Below, piece by piece: positions 52,999-60,727 of a stretch of DNA of 60,727 bases. Origin of the DNA: UBA937 sp031549725. Lineage in GTDB: Bacteria > Spirochaetota > Spirochaetia > Treponematales > Breznakiellaceae. A program made the translations under genes and the position numbers. Location: the NCBI GenBank assembly GCA_031549725.1, contig JAVBPH010000006.1, forward strand, positions 1 to 60,727, written 5' to 3'. The notes under the pieces were generated by a model. The model did no database searches. It was not told where the DNA came from and saw only the letters and a list, made by a program, of their open reading frames with translations. Positions within the stretch are counted from its first letter, which is position 1; each line of letters starts with the position of its first letter.

Positions 52999-53799
52999 GT
53001 GAACATTATTGTGCCTATCAAGCAGGTTCCTGAAAGCAGCAATGTCAAGCTGGACAGCAGTACCGGTACGGTAATCCGGACGGGGATTGAAATGGTGGTA
53101 AATCCCCTGGATTTATATGCCCTGGAAGCGGCTTTAACCATCAAAGACAGCATGGAAGGTACCGCGGTAATTGCCGTATCCATGGGACCGCCCCAGGCAA
53201 TGAAAGTTTTAAAAGAAGCCGTTGCCATGGGCTGTGATGATGCGGTTCTGGTGACCGACAAGGAGTTCGCCGGGTCCGATACCTGGGCTACTTCATATAT
53301 CATATCTGAAACTATAAAAAAAACCGGCCCCTTTGACATGGTGATCTGCGGCGAACGGTCCACCGACGGCGATACAGCCCAGGTGGGCCCTGGAATTGCC
53401 GCCTGGCTGGATCTGCCCCTGGCCACATATGTTTCCCGGATCGATGGGATTGATAACGGAAGGATATACGTGGAACGGATGGTCGAGGAAGGGTATCAGC
53501 TTCTTTCTTTGCCCTTTCCATGCCTATTGGCGGTGGTAAAGGAAGTAGCAACCCCCAGACTCCCCACGCTGAAAGGAAAAATCCGTTCCAAGGAAATGAC
53601 CATCCCCCTTTATTCTGCTGAAAATATGAATCTGAATACTGATTATGCCGGTCTTAACGGCTCGCCCACCCGGGTTATCGAGACGGATACTCTCCAAATG
53701 GTCCGGAAAGGAAAAATACTGACGGTGAAGGATGAACCCTCATTGGAAAATGCGGTGGATGAACTGGTATCTTTTCTTGCTGAAAAGGGAATACTGTGA
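52999..53799 (+). CDS. etfB: Electron transfer flavoprotein beta subunit
   Basis: 266 residues from a GTG start with GGAGG five bases upstream. EtfB motifs: VPIKQVPESSNVKLD, VNPLDLYALEAAL and ERSTDGDTAQVGPGIAAWL. The DGDTAQVGP form is the one I associate with bifurcating Etf proteins, where this subunit carries a second FAD rather than AMP (family knowledge, not proven here). First gene of etfB-etfA-FAD oxidase. Confidence 0.9.
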   Translation: MNIIVPIKQVPESSNVKLDSSTGTVIRTGIEMVVNPLDLYALEAALTIKDSMEGTAVIAVSMGPPQAMKVLKEAVAMGCDDAVLVTDKEFAGSDTWATSYIISETIKKTGPFDMVICGERSTDGDTAQVGPGIAAWLDLPLATYVSRIDGIDNGRIYVERMVEEGYQLLSLPFPCLLAVVKEVATPRLPTLKGKIRSKEMTIPLYSAENMNLNTDYAGLNGSPTRVIETDTLQMVRKGKILTVKDEPSLENAVDELVSFLAEKGIL

Positions 53800-53810
53800 A
53801 GGAACAGAGT

Positions 53811-54812
53811 ATGAATGCGGTATGGATCTTGGTGGAACAATACCAGGGGCTTCTCAGGCCAGTTTCCTTTGAACTGCTTTCCCAGGGAAGGAAACTGGCG
53901 GATACCCTGAAGGTGCCCCTGGTTTCGGTGCTCATTGGAAATGGGACCGGGGACGGAGAGCTTAATAGTTTAATCTATCATGGGGCGGACGAGGTTATTG
54001 CTGTCCAGGATGAAAGCCTTTCTTCGTTTGTCTGCGAAACCTATGCTAACATTCTTATCCATCTGATCAACACCTGGAAACCTGTTATTATCCTGGCGGC
54101 AGCCTCATCTTCCGGCAGGACCCTGATGCCCTATGTGGCGGTAAAGGTTCATGCAGGACTGACCGCTGACTGTATTGAATTTGACATCGAGAAAGGAACG
54201 GACAATCTTCTCCAAACCAGACCTGCGATTGGGGGAAATATTATAGCAACCATCAAGACCCCAAACCGGAGGCCCCAGATGGCTACGGTAAGACCAAAAT
54301 CCTCGGTTCCCCTGGCAAGGGATGAAAACCGGCGGGGTACCATACACAGGATCCCCCTGGACCGGGCTTTTATTGATTCCAGGGTGGAAATTTTCGGATA
54401 CAGAAAAGATGCGGGGGACTTTGTAAATCTGGAAGAGGCCGACGTGATTGTTGCCGGAGGTATGGGCCTTAAAAAAGGAGATAACTTCCTGATGATAAAA
54501 AAATTGGCCGCCCTGCTTGGAGGTTTGGTGGGCGCCACCCGGGAAGCCGTGGACCGGGGCTGGATTGGTTATCCCCACCAGATAGGTCTGGGCGGAAAAA
54601 CTATCTCCCCCAAACTGTATATCGGTGTCGGGATTTCCGGTTCCGTCCAGCACCTGGCAGGAATAAAAACCAGTGAAACCATTGTATCAATTAATTCTGA
54701 TCCCAATGCCCCCCTGCACGGGATTGCGGATTTTGGCATTGTGGGTGATGCCTTTGAGGTAGTTCCAGCACTGCAGAAAAAATTGATGCAGCGCCGGATG
54801 GAGGGCAATTAA
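53811..54812 (+). CDS. etfA: Electron transfer flavoprotein alpha subunit
   Basis: 333 residues. The C-terminal FAD domain shows VIVAGGMGLKKGDNF, VGATREAVDRGWI, GLGGKTISPKLYIGVGISGS and SINSDPNAPLHGIADFGIVGD. Unlike LctC of Acetobacterium woodii there is no N-terminal ferredoxin-like extension. The ATG at 53811 has AAGGA seven bases before it; a GTG at 53796 overlapping the etfB stop is the alternative. Confidence 0.9.
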   Translation: MNAVWILVEQYQGLLRPVSFELLSQGRKLADTLKVPLVSVLIGNGTGDGELNSLIYHGADEVIAVQDESLSSFVCETYANILIHLINTWKPVIILAAASSSGRTLMPYVAVKVHAGLTADCIEFDIEKGTDNLLQTRPAIGGNIIATIKTPNRRPQMATVRPKSSVPLARDENRRGTIHRIPLDRAFIDSRVEIFGYRKDAGDFVNLEEADVIVAGGMGLKKGDNFLMIKKLAALLGGLVGATREAVDRGWIGYPHQIGLGGKTISPKLYIGVGISGSVQHLAGIKTSETIVSINSDPNAPLHGIADFGIVGDAFEVVPALQKKLMQRRMEGN

Positions 54813-56240
54813 ATGGCGGTGGAATTCAATAATAACTACAGCAAACTAACCAGCAGTCATTTAGATGAATTAAAAAAAATATGCGGTCCGGATCATATCC
54901 TGGTTGAGGAAGAAAAAATCAAGATATATTCCCATGATGAAACCGATGCTGAAAAGTACGGCCATATGCCCGATGCGGTGGTCTTTCCCGGTACAACCGA
55001 AGAAGTTGCATCCATTGTAAAATTTGCAAACCGCGAACGGATTCCCATTACCCCCCGGGGTGCCGGCACGGGCTTGTCCGGCGGGGCTATTCCCCAGTCC
55101 GGGGGGGTCGTTCTTTCCCTGGAAAGAATGAACCGTCTTCTGGATCTGGATAAGGAAAACATGCTGGTGGTGGTCGAAGCTGGCATGACCACCAATGATA
55201 TGGCAAAAGCGGTACAGGAAGAGGGTCTTTTTTTTGCGGGTTATCCCATGAGCCTTCAAAACTGTGTTGTTGGAGGCAACATTGCGGAAAACGCCGGCGG
55301 TGGAATGGCGATAAAGTACGGTGTCACCGGCAGGTATATCCTGGGGGTAGAACTGGTTACCCCCCTGGGTGATGTGGTTCAGCTTGGGGGAAAACTGTCC
55401 AAGGATGTAAGCGGATACGATCTGAAATCCCTGGTGGTTGGTTCCGAAGGTACCCTGGGGATTGTAACCAAGGCAATAATTAAGCTGATAGGGTATCCCC
55501 AACACAAATCGGATCTCCTCGTTCTTTTTGAAACACCCAAGGCTGCCATCGATGTGGTACCGGTTATTTTATCCAAGGGTATTGTCCCAACCGGCATTGA
55601 ATTCATGGATCAGTTATCGATTATTACCAGCTGCCGTTACCTGAATGAAAGTCTCCCCTACGAAAACGCCGGGGCTATGCTTCTTATTGAAATTGACGGT
55701 TCCAATCCGGACCAGGTTGAAATGGACCTGATTGAAATTGGAAAGCTCTGCGAAAGTCATGGAGCCATGGAAGTATACGTGGCGGAGGACAAGAACAATA
55801 TTGAACGGATCTGGGATGTAAGACGCAATATTGCTGAAGCCTTTAAAGTCTTCAGCCCGATTCAAAGCCTGGAAGATATCGTAGTCCCTATCTCAAAAAT
55901 ACCGGAAATGATTCCCGAACTGGAACGGCTCGGCAAAAAATACAACGTCCAGATTCCCTGTTACGGCCATGCCGGGGATGGTAACCTCCATGCCACCCTG
56001 GTAAAGGATCCCCGGACGCCTATGGACGAATGGAGAAAGAATGAATCCCTCTGTCTGGAAGAATTGTATAAAATTACCCACCGGCTGGGCGGAAAAATCT
56101 CCGGGGAACATGGCATAGGAATTAAACGGAAACAATCCCTTAAGGAACTAATTGATCCAAACGAACTGGAACTCATGCGTTCAATCAAAAAAGCCTGGGA
56201 CCCAAATAATATTATGAACCCCGGGAAAATTTTTGATTAA
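54813..56240 (+). CDS. FAD-linked hydroxyacid oxidase, probable lactate dehydrogenase of an Etf complex
   Basis: 475 residues of the GlcD/LctD type. The PCMH FAD-binding domain shows PRGAGTGLSGGAIPQSGG and GNIAENAGGGMAIKYG; the C-terminal FAD-oxidase domain shows CYGHAGDGNLHATLV (His likely at the active site) and ISGEHGIGIKRK. Directly linked to etfB and etfA (start right after the etfA TAA, GGAGG eight bases before), like lctBCD, whose complex couples lactate oxidation to NAD reduction using reduced ferredoxin. A glycolate or 2-hydroxyglutarate oxidase is the alternative. Confidence 0.85.
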   Translation: MAVEFNNNYSKLTSSHLDELKKICGPDHILVEEEKIKIYSHDETDAEKYGHMPDAVVFPGTTEEVASIVKFANRERIPITPRGAGTGLSGGAIPQSGGVVLSLERMNRLLDLDKENMLVVVEAGMTTNDMAKAVQEEGLFFAGYPMSLQNCVVGGNIAENAGGGMAIKYGVTGRYILGVELVTPLGDVVQLGGKLSKDVSGYDLKSLVVGSEGTLGIVTKAIIKLIGYPQHKSDLLVLFETPKAAIDVVPVILSKGIVPTGIEFMDQLSIITSCRYLNESLPYENAGAMLLIEIDGSNPDQVEMDLIEIGKLCESHGAMEVYVAEDKNNIERIWDVRRNIAEAFKVFSPIQSLEDIVVPISKIPEMIPELERLGKKYNVQIPCYGHAGDGNLHATLVKDPRTPMDEWRKNESLCLEELYKITHRLGGKISGEHGIGIKRKQSLKELIDPNELELMRSIKKAWDPNNIMNPGKIFD

Positions 56241-56306
56241 AGGCATCTAATAGGAAGACCTCCGCAGCATATGGTCTTTTAAGATATCACCCCTAATCTA
56301 TTGAAG

Positions 56307-56475
56307 GGGCGCGGAAAAAATTTTTCCGTCGCAGGTGATTTCGAGAGCCTCAATCACCGGGGCTCCCGGTCCCTGAGGCTCTCGAAGGGACCTGTGAAAA
56401 GAATTTTCCGCCGCTGGTGATTTCGAGAGCCTCAATCACCGGGGATCCCGGTCCCTGAGGCTCTCGAAGGGACCC
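56307..56475 (-). repeat. Tandem interlocked-palindrome array D (82-bp period)
   Basis: Two units with GGTGATTTCGAG at 56334 and 56416. Stems GGTGATT/AATCACC and CGAGAGCCTCA/TGAGGCTCTCG interlock; the linkers form GGAAAAA/TTTTTCC in one unit and GAAAA/TTTTC in the other. It begins eight bases after the pepF stop (read leftward), between converging genes. Confidence 0.87.
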
Positions 56476-56482
56476 GGGGAAT

Positions 56483-58282
56483 CTATACTAACCCTTCCAG
56501 TTCATCCACCAATTTTTCAAAGGTCCTGCATGCGGCTTCTACCGGTGCGGGGGACGACATATCCACCCCCGCCACTTTAAGGGATTCGATAGGAAACCGG
56601 CTGCCCCCGGATTTAAGGAAGGTAAAGTAATCATCCCGTTCCTTTGCACCGCCCTGAAGAACCCTGCCGGAAAGTGCCAGGGCAGCGGAAACCCCGGTGG
56701 CATATTTGTACACATAAAATGCCCTGTAAAAATGGGGAATTCTCAGCCCTTCCAAATCACTGGCTTCTTCAAAGACCATGTCAGGACCAAAGTAACGCTG
56801 CAGCAGTTTCCGGTATTCCTCCCGGAGGACTTCCACCGTCAGGGGGGTTCCGGATTCTTCCAGTTCATGGGTCCGTTTTTCAAATTCAGCAAACATGGTC
56901 TGGCGGTAAAGGGTTGCCAAAAGATCATCAACCCGCTTGTTTACCAGATATGCCTTTAATTCCCGGCTGTCCGCTTTTTTATCCAGATAATGGAAAAGCA
57001 GTTCCTCATTAAAAGTACTGGCGACTTCAGCTTCAAAAATGGTATACCCGTAATGCATGAAGGGATTTGATTTAGCGGAATAATAGGAATGCATGGAATG
57101 GCCCCCTTCATGAGCCATGGTGAATACATCCCGGATGGAATCATCCTTATAATTCATGAGTATATAGGGATTCCCGGTGTAGCTTCCCGCGGAAAAAGCT
57201 CCGGACCGCTTTCCCTTATTTTCATAACGGTCAGCCCAGTGGTCCCCCAGTAGACCGTTCCTGAGGGTGTCCACGTATTCATCTCCCAAAGGCGAAAGGG
57301 CCTGGGATATAAGATCCACCGCATCATTCCAACTGGTGGTTTTCATTGCCTTGGGAACAATGGGGACATACACATCGTAATGCCTAAGTTCATTCACCTT
57401 CAGAATTTTTTTCCGCAGTGCATAAAAACGGTGGAGGGGTTCCAGGTTTTTATTGATGGTATTAACCAGATTATCATACACCGCTTCGGGGACATCATCC
57501 GGGAAAAGTGCAGCGGACCGGGCGGAAGGGAAATTCCTGATCCTTGCCCGGATTACATCATTTTTTACGGATCCTGCATAAAGGCTTGCCAGGGTTGTCT
57601 TATGGGTTTCAAACTGGGTATAGAATTTTTCATAGGCCTGCCTGCGCAGACTCCTGTCGGGGTTTTCCATAAAAACCGACCAGGTAGACTGGGATAAGGG
57701 CCTGGGGCCTTCGGTGGTTTCCACAGTACCGAACTGCAGATCCACGTTGGTCAGCACCGAAAAAGCGTCATGAGCTACATCTTCTCCTTCCGCATGGATA
57801 GCCAGTACCCTTTCTTCCTTGTCGCTTAAAATATGGGGTTTATACCGGAATATTTTTTTCAGATAAACCCGGTATGTTTCCATCCGGGGTGATTTCAGGA
57901 AACTTTCCATATCACTGGATGGAATTGCCTGGATCTCAGGGGTTGCCCAGGATCCTGCGGCATTGGCCCTGGTGGCAGCCATAATAAACCGGCCGTTCAT
58001 AGTCCGGGCGGTGTTATCACCTTCATCCTCGGTCTGGCGGAGTTCCGCGTAATAACCGAGTCTTTCTTCAAGAACTCCGAAACTGCTGATAAAATCAAGG
58101 TAATCTGCCAGGTGGTCCGCGGAACGGCCCAGGGTTCCCTGAAAGCCGGGAATTTTTCCGGAAAGTTTCTCGTATTCAGCGAGCCCTGTATTCCAGGCAT
58201 CATCACTGGGGTATAATTTTGAAAGATCCCAGGCATTTTCCTTTGAGACATCGCTGCGTTTGGGTATCGATGTGGACGACAT
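56483..58282 (-). CDS. pepF: Oligoendopeptidase F
   Basis: 599 residues, the usual M3B length. The zinc motif is HEGGH in FTMAHEGGHSMHSYYS (about 391), with the downstream Glu in IFEAEVASTFNE. The N-terminal lid region begins WDLSKLYPSDDAW. Degrades 7-17-residue peptides in the cytoplasm, a fitting partner for a peptide importer such as yejABEF (inference). GGAG precedes the ATG. Monocistronic; array D follows. Confidence 0.92.
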   Translation of the reverse strand: MSSTSIPKRSDVSKENAWDLSKLYPSDDAWNTGLAEYEKLSGKIPGFQGTLGRSADHLADYLDFISSFGVLEERLGYYAELRQTEDEGDNTARTMNGRFIMAATRANAAGSWATPEIQAIPSSDMESFLKSPRMETYRVYLKKIFRYKPHILSDKEERVLAIHAEGEDVAHDAFSVLTNVDLQFGTVETTEGPRPLSQSTWSVFMENPDRSLRRQAYEKFYTQFETHKTTLASLYAGSVKNDVIRARIRNFPSARSAALFPDDVPEAVYDNLVNTINKNLEPLHRFYALRKKILKVNELRHYDVYVPIVPKAMKTTSWNDAVDLISQALSPLGDEYVDTLRNGLLGDHWADRYENKGKRSGAFSAGSYTGNPYILMNYKDDSIRDVFTMAHEGGHSMHSYYSAKSNPFMHYGYTIFEAEVASTFNEELLFHYLDKKADSRELKAYLVNKRVDDLLATLYRQTMFAEFEKRTHELEESGTPLTVEVLREEYRKLLQRYFGPDMVFEEASDLEGLRIPHFYRAFYVYKYATGVSAALALSGRVLQGGAKERDDYFTFLKSGGSRFPIESLKVAGVDMSSPAPVEAACRTFEKLVDELEGLV

Positions 58283-58356
58283 GTATTTCTCTCCTTATAT
58301 AGAGGTTGATTCCCCGGTATGCTGCACCGGGAAGGCACATCCCGGGTATTTCTATT

Positions 58357-59262
58357 TTAATGAAAAAATATCAATGCTGCACCTAAAACAGCACCAATAG
58401 CACCAATAATTTCCCTGGACGGAATTTTTTCCTTTTTAATGATGCAGTCGGGGATTAGGATCATGATGGGCATAAGTCCCATCAAAGTCGCCGCAATGCC
58501 CGAAGAAGTTCTCTGCATGGCCACCAAAGCCAGGGTTACCCCGGCGAAGGGACCTAAAAAAGATCCCAGAGACAGGACTTTCAGGGCCTGCTTATCCCTA
58601 AACCCTTTGATTGGTTCATCAAGCCTGCCCATTATTGCAGCAATAACTACAAAACCAATCAACCCCGCTATGACCCGGATGTGAGTGGCGGCCATGGGAT
58701 TGGATGAGGGGGCGCCGATTTTTGAAAGAATAAGCCCTCCGGACTGGCCCAGGGCTGCCAGAACAGCAAAAACAATCCCCCTGACTTTATACACCGATTT
58801 TTCCGATTGGGAATCCTTCTGCTTGGACCTCCGGTCAATCACCACAAAAATAATTGAAGCAATAACAATCGCCATTCCCAGAATTCCCAGGGGAGCAATG
58901 GTTTCGCCAAAGACAAAATAACCCATCACCGCGGTGATAATGGGGGATGTAACGAACACAACCTGGGTCAGCCTGGCGCCTATGTAAATATAGGCTTGAA
59001 ATAAAAAAACATCCCCGAATACAAAACCTACCAAACCGGAAAGGGAAAGCCAGAACCAAACCGATGGGGATGCACTCAAGGGAATTAATTCCCCCCGGAA
59101 GATAAGTCCCACAACCGTATATATGATAAGAGCCACTAAAAGACGCAGGATATTCAGACCAATAGTACCAATCCGTTTTGCCGCAAATTCAAAACACAGG
59201 GATGTAAAGGTCCAGACCACACTGGTCCCCAGAGCTGCGAATTCACCAAAATATTTAACCAT
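58357..59262 (-). CDS. DMT-superfamily (EamA) transporter
   Basis: 301 residues with ten hydrophobic segments in two EamA repeats: N-terminal ALGTSVVWTFTSLCFEFAAK to VFGETIAPLGILG, C-terminal GIVFAVLAALGQSGG to SREIIGAIGAVLGAALIFF. Likely exports or imports small metabolites; the substrate is unknown. AAAGAG precedes the ATG. Possibly co-transcribed with the CPBP gene 25 bases upstream. Confidence 0.85.
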   Translation of the reverse strand: MVKYFGEFAALGTSVVWTFTSLCFEFAAKRIGTIGLNILRLLVALIIYTVVGLIFRGELIPLSASPSVWFWLSLSGLVGFVFGDVFLFQAYIYIGARLTQVVFVTSPIITAVMGYFVFGETIAPLGILGMAIVIASIIFVVIDRRSKQKDSQSEKSVYKVRGIVFAVLAALGQSGGLILSKIGAPSSNPMAATHIRVIAGLIGFVVIAAIMGRLDEPIKGFRDKQALKVLSLGSFLGPFAGVTLALVAMQRTSSGIAATLMGLMPIMILIPDCIIKKEKIPSREIIGAIGAVLGAALIFFH

Positions 59263-59287
59263 AACTCTTTAGTACCACAGGCTGGTG

Positions 59288-60238
59288 TTAATTACAAGGG
59301 ACAGATTCCCAAATTCCCTTTTCGGCCTTCGGTTTTTTTGCCAGCTGAATACCGCAGCAGATCCCCAGAATAATCACGGGAATTCCCGATAGGCCGCCGT
59401 AAACAGCAGGACCCAGCAATCTATTTCCATCGAGCATATTATCCATCAGCAGGAAGGGCAACCCCGCCCCGGCATTCAGGGTACCGTGGGCTATCGCTGC
59501 CGGCCAGATACTTTCGGTTCTTTCCGTCAACCATGATAAGAAAATCCCGAAAAAAATACAGAACAGCGTCATTGCGGCAACCCCCGTCCAGGGATAACCC
59601 AAGTAACCATAACTGTAATTATGCCCCATGGCAATTACCGGGGCATGCCATATCCCCCAGATGGTACCGCTCAGCAATGCAGCGGTGATCCCTGAAAATT
59701 TTTTCCTGAATTCGGGATATAAAAACCCCCTCCAGGCCAATTCTTCTCCCATGGTAAAAATCATATTAAATAAAGAACCTAAAACAATTGTTAATATAAC
59801 CTGGACAGTTATAACCAGGGGAAACATTATTCTTAGATTTGAGGGCAGTTTTTTCAGCATCGGATTATCGTCAATTACCTGGCTGAATAATCCTGAATTG
59901 ATAGATATTTGACCGGGGAATACCATAAAATATATCACCGCACCAATTACTATTACCGCCACCGGAACAAATAAGGCCGTCATATAAAAACGAATATGTT
60001 TTTTAAAATGAAATCTGAAAACCGGCCTTAATATAATCCTGTTTTTTCTGGACAGGGCCTTGGTAATTAAAACAGAAATACCGGGAATCCACATGGACAG
60101 GGTAACAATAATAGTAACCATTTGATTGATAATTATGGATGTTCCCCGGTTTGCCCGTAAAACATAGGAAGACAACAATCCCCAGACAAGCCAGGTGAGA
60201 ACAAAGGAAAGACATAAAAATATAATGATTTTTTTCAT
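59288..60238 (-). CDS. CPBP-family intramembrane metalloprotease
   Basis: 316 residues, polytopic. The Abi/CPBP motifs are complete: EELAWRGFLYPEF (EExxxR), GTIWGIWHAPVI (FxxxH equivalent) and AIAHGTLNAGA (HxxxN). Members process prenylated or other membrane substrates (Rce1-like) or act in bacteriocin immunity. GGAG lies seven bases before the ATG. Confidence 0.86.
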   Translation of the reverse strand: MKKIIIFLCLSFVLTWLVWGLLSSYVLRANRGTSIIINQMVTIIVTLSMWIPGISVLITKALSRKNRIILRPVFRFHFKKHIRFYMTALFVPVAVIVIGAVIYFMVFPGQISINSGLFSQVIDDNPMLKKLPSNLRIMFPLVITVQVILTIVLGSLFNMIFTMGEELAWRGFLYPEFRKKFSGITAALLSGTIWGIWHAPVIAMGHNYSYGYLGYPWTGVAAMTLFCIFFGIFLSWLTERTESIWPAAIAHGTLNAGAGLPFLLMDNMLDGNRLLGPAVYGGLSGIPVIILGICCGIQLAKKPKAEKGIWESVPCN

Positions 60239-60444
60239 TTCTGATCTCCAAATCCCTGCAAAAAAAATCCGGGAACTACCCTGAATCAGGATACATCAAA
60301 TTACTGATCCCGTCTGTCAATATTACAAAAAATATGTTCCGTATTACATGAATTTCCTTCGGCAATATATTTTTCATGAACATCCTTGACAGATACCGGA
60401 TCTAACTAAATTCACCCTATACTATTACAGTATATATTTAGGAC

Positions 60445-60472
60445 ACTTCTAAAAACTTCAGTTTTTAGAAGT
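60445..60472. repeat. Solo MITE-type hairpin
   Basis: ACTTCTAAAAAC-TTCA-GTTTTTAGAAGT is almost identical to the left-end hairpin of the family-2 MITE, but no central stem or right end follows. It lies in the AT-rich 489-bp region upstream of the CPBP gene, where no gene is seen. Confidence 0.6.
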
Positions 60473-60586
60473 TCACCCATACATAATTTTAATATAAATT
60501 TTATGAAACGACCTGTCAAACAAAAACACAGCAGGGGGCTTCACATTTTTCAGAATATGTGTATCATTATATATATGTTATAGGTA

Positions 60587-60727
60587 GAGGCTTTTTCAAA
60601 ATATCAAATTTTGAAAAAGCAACCTTAGATGTAAGTGCAGAAAGAATACTATTTTATTTATGGGTAAGGAAATAACATTCTTTCTGCAAAAGCCTTTTTC
60701 AAAACTAACCGAGTTTTGAAAAAGGCT
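60587..60727 (+). mobile_element. MITE-like element, family 1, cut by the window end
   Basis: It begins GAGGCTTTTTCAAAAT and is preceded by GGTA (60583-60586), and runs to within about one base of the expected right end. The core CTTAGATGTAAG and central stem GCAGAAAGAAT...ATTCTTTCTGC are present. The bases after the window should be C followed by GGTA if the 4-bp duplication rule holds. Confidence 0.85.

Noticed and set aside
11248..56475. Arrays A-D as CRISPR
   Set aside because: Units are contiguous 82-85-bp repeats with palindromes throughout; there are no unique spacers of even length and no cas genes.

Overview
The window looks like a chromosomal segment of a Spirochaete, most likely a Treponema-type host. 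This is inferred from gene content only: a DUF4954 left-handed beta-helix protein, an archaeal-type UMP kinase, a long-form PRPP synthetase, a TrpR orphan, many small exported proteins or lipoproteins and an outer-membrane patatin fused to a barrel. There are no rRNA genes, phage genes, CRISPR arrays or transposase genes. Most genes have Shine-Dalgarno starts; a few appear to lack leaders.

Layout. 1-6.2 kb: SNF2 helicase, phosphoglycolate phosphatase, TrpR-like regulator, two paralogous exported proteins and a Gate-domain membrane protein. 6.5-9.6 kb: DUF4954 protein and an MgtC-family protein. 9.7-14.8 kb (minus): PRPP synthetase, FGGY kinase, HAD phosphatase, lipid kinase and YkgJ cysteine-cluster protein. 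15-17.5 kb: OmpA-like protein, two tRNAs and a tRNA remnant. 17.5-21 kb: patatin-barrel and pirin. 21.4-27.9 kb: yejABEF peptide/microcin-type ABC importer and a DeoR regulator. 28-33 kb: DUF192 lipoprotein, exported protein, double cNMP-binding protein, murB and cysS. 33.4-36.6 kb: ECF sigma, anti-sigma, exported protein and a TIG/transglutaminase-fold lipoprotein. 36.8-41.1 kb: pyrH and carB (pyrimidine synthesis). 41.4-47.8 kb (minus): VOC protein, MFS transporter, RluA-type pseudouridine synthase, NagZ-type hydrolase, NAD-kinase-like protein and SPFH protein. 48.3-50 kb: AT-rich lipoprotein gene among repeats, then efp. 50.4-52.6 kb: hybrid histidine kinase. 53-56.2 kb: etfB-etfA-FAD oxidase (probable lactate dehydrogenase/Etf complex). 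56.5-60.2 kb: PepF, DMT transporter, CPBP protease.

The most unusual content is intergenic. Three repeat systems recur. (1) MITE-like elements of about 141 bp are built of three hairpins, with near-perfect terminal inverted repeats and exact 4-bp target duplications (ATGA, ATTA, TTAA, TTTA). Two sequence families share the same core. (2) Intergenic structured repeats of 160-190 nt have a 5-prime hairpin, a conserved spacer and a long closing stem that co-varies between subfamilies. All seven copies face the same way. (3) Tandem arrays of 82-85-bp units carry two interlocked palindromes and a third hairpin. All four arrays lie just after a stop codon, in the same orientation relative to that gene. 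None of these encodes an obvious protein. They are the best candidates here for undescribed elements or RNAs.
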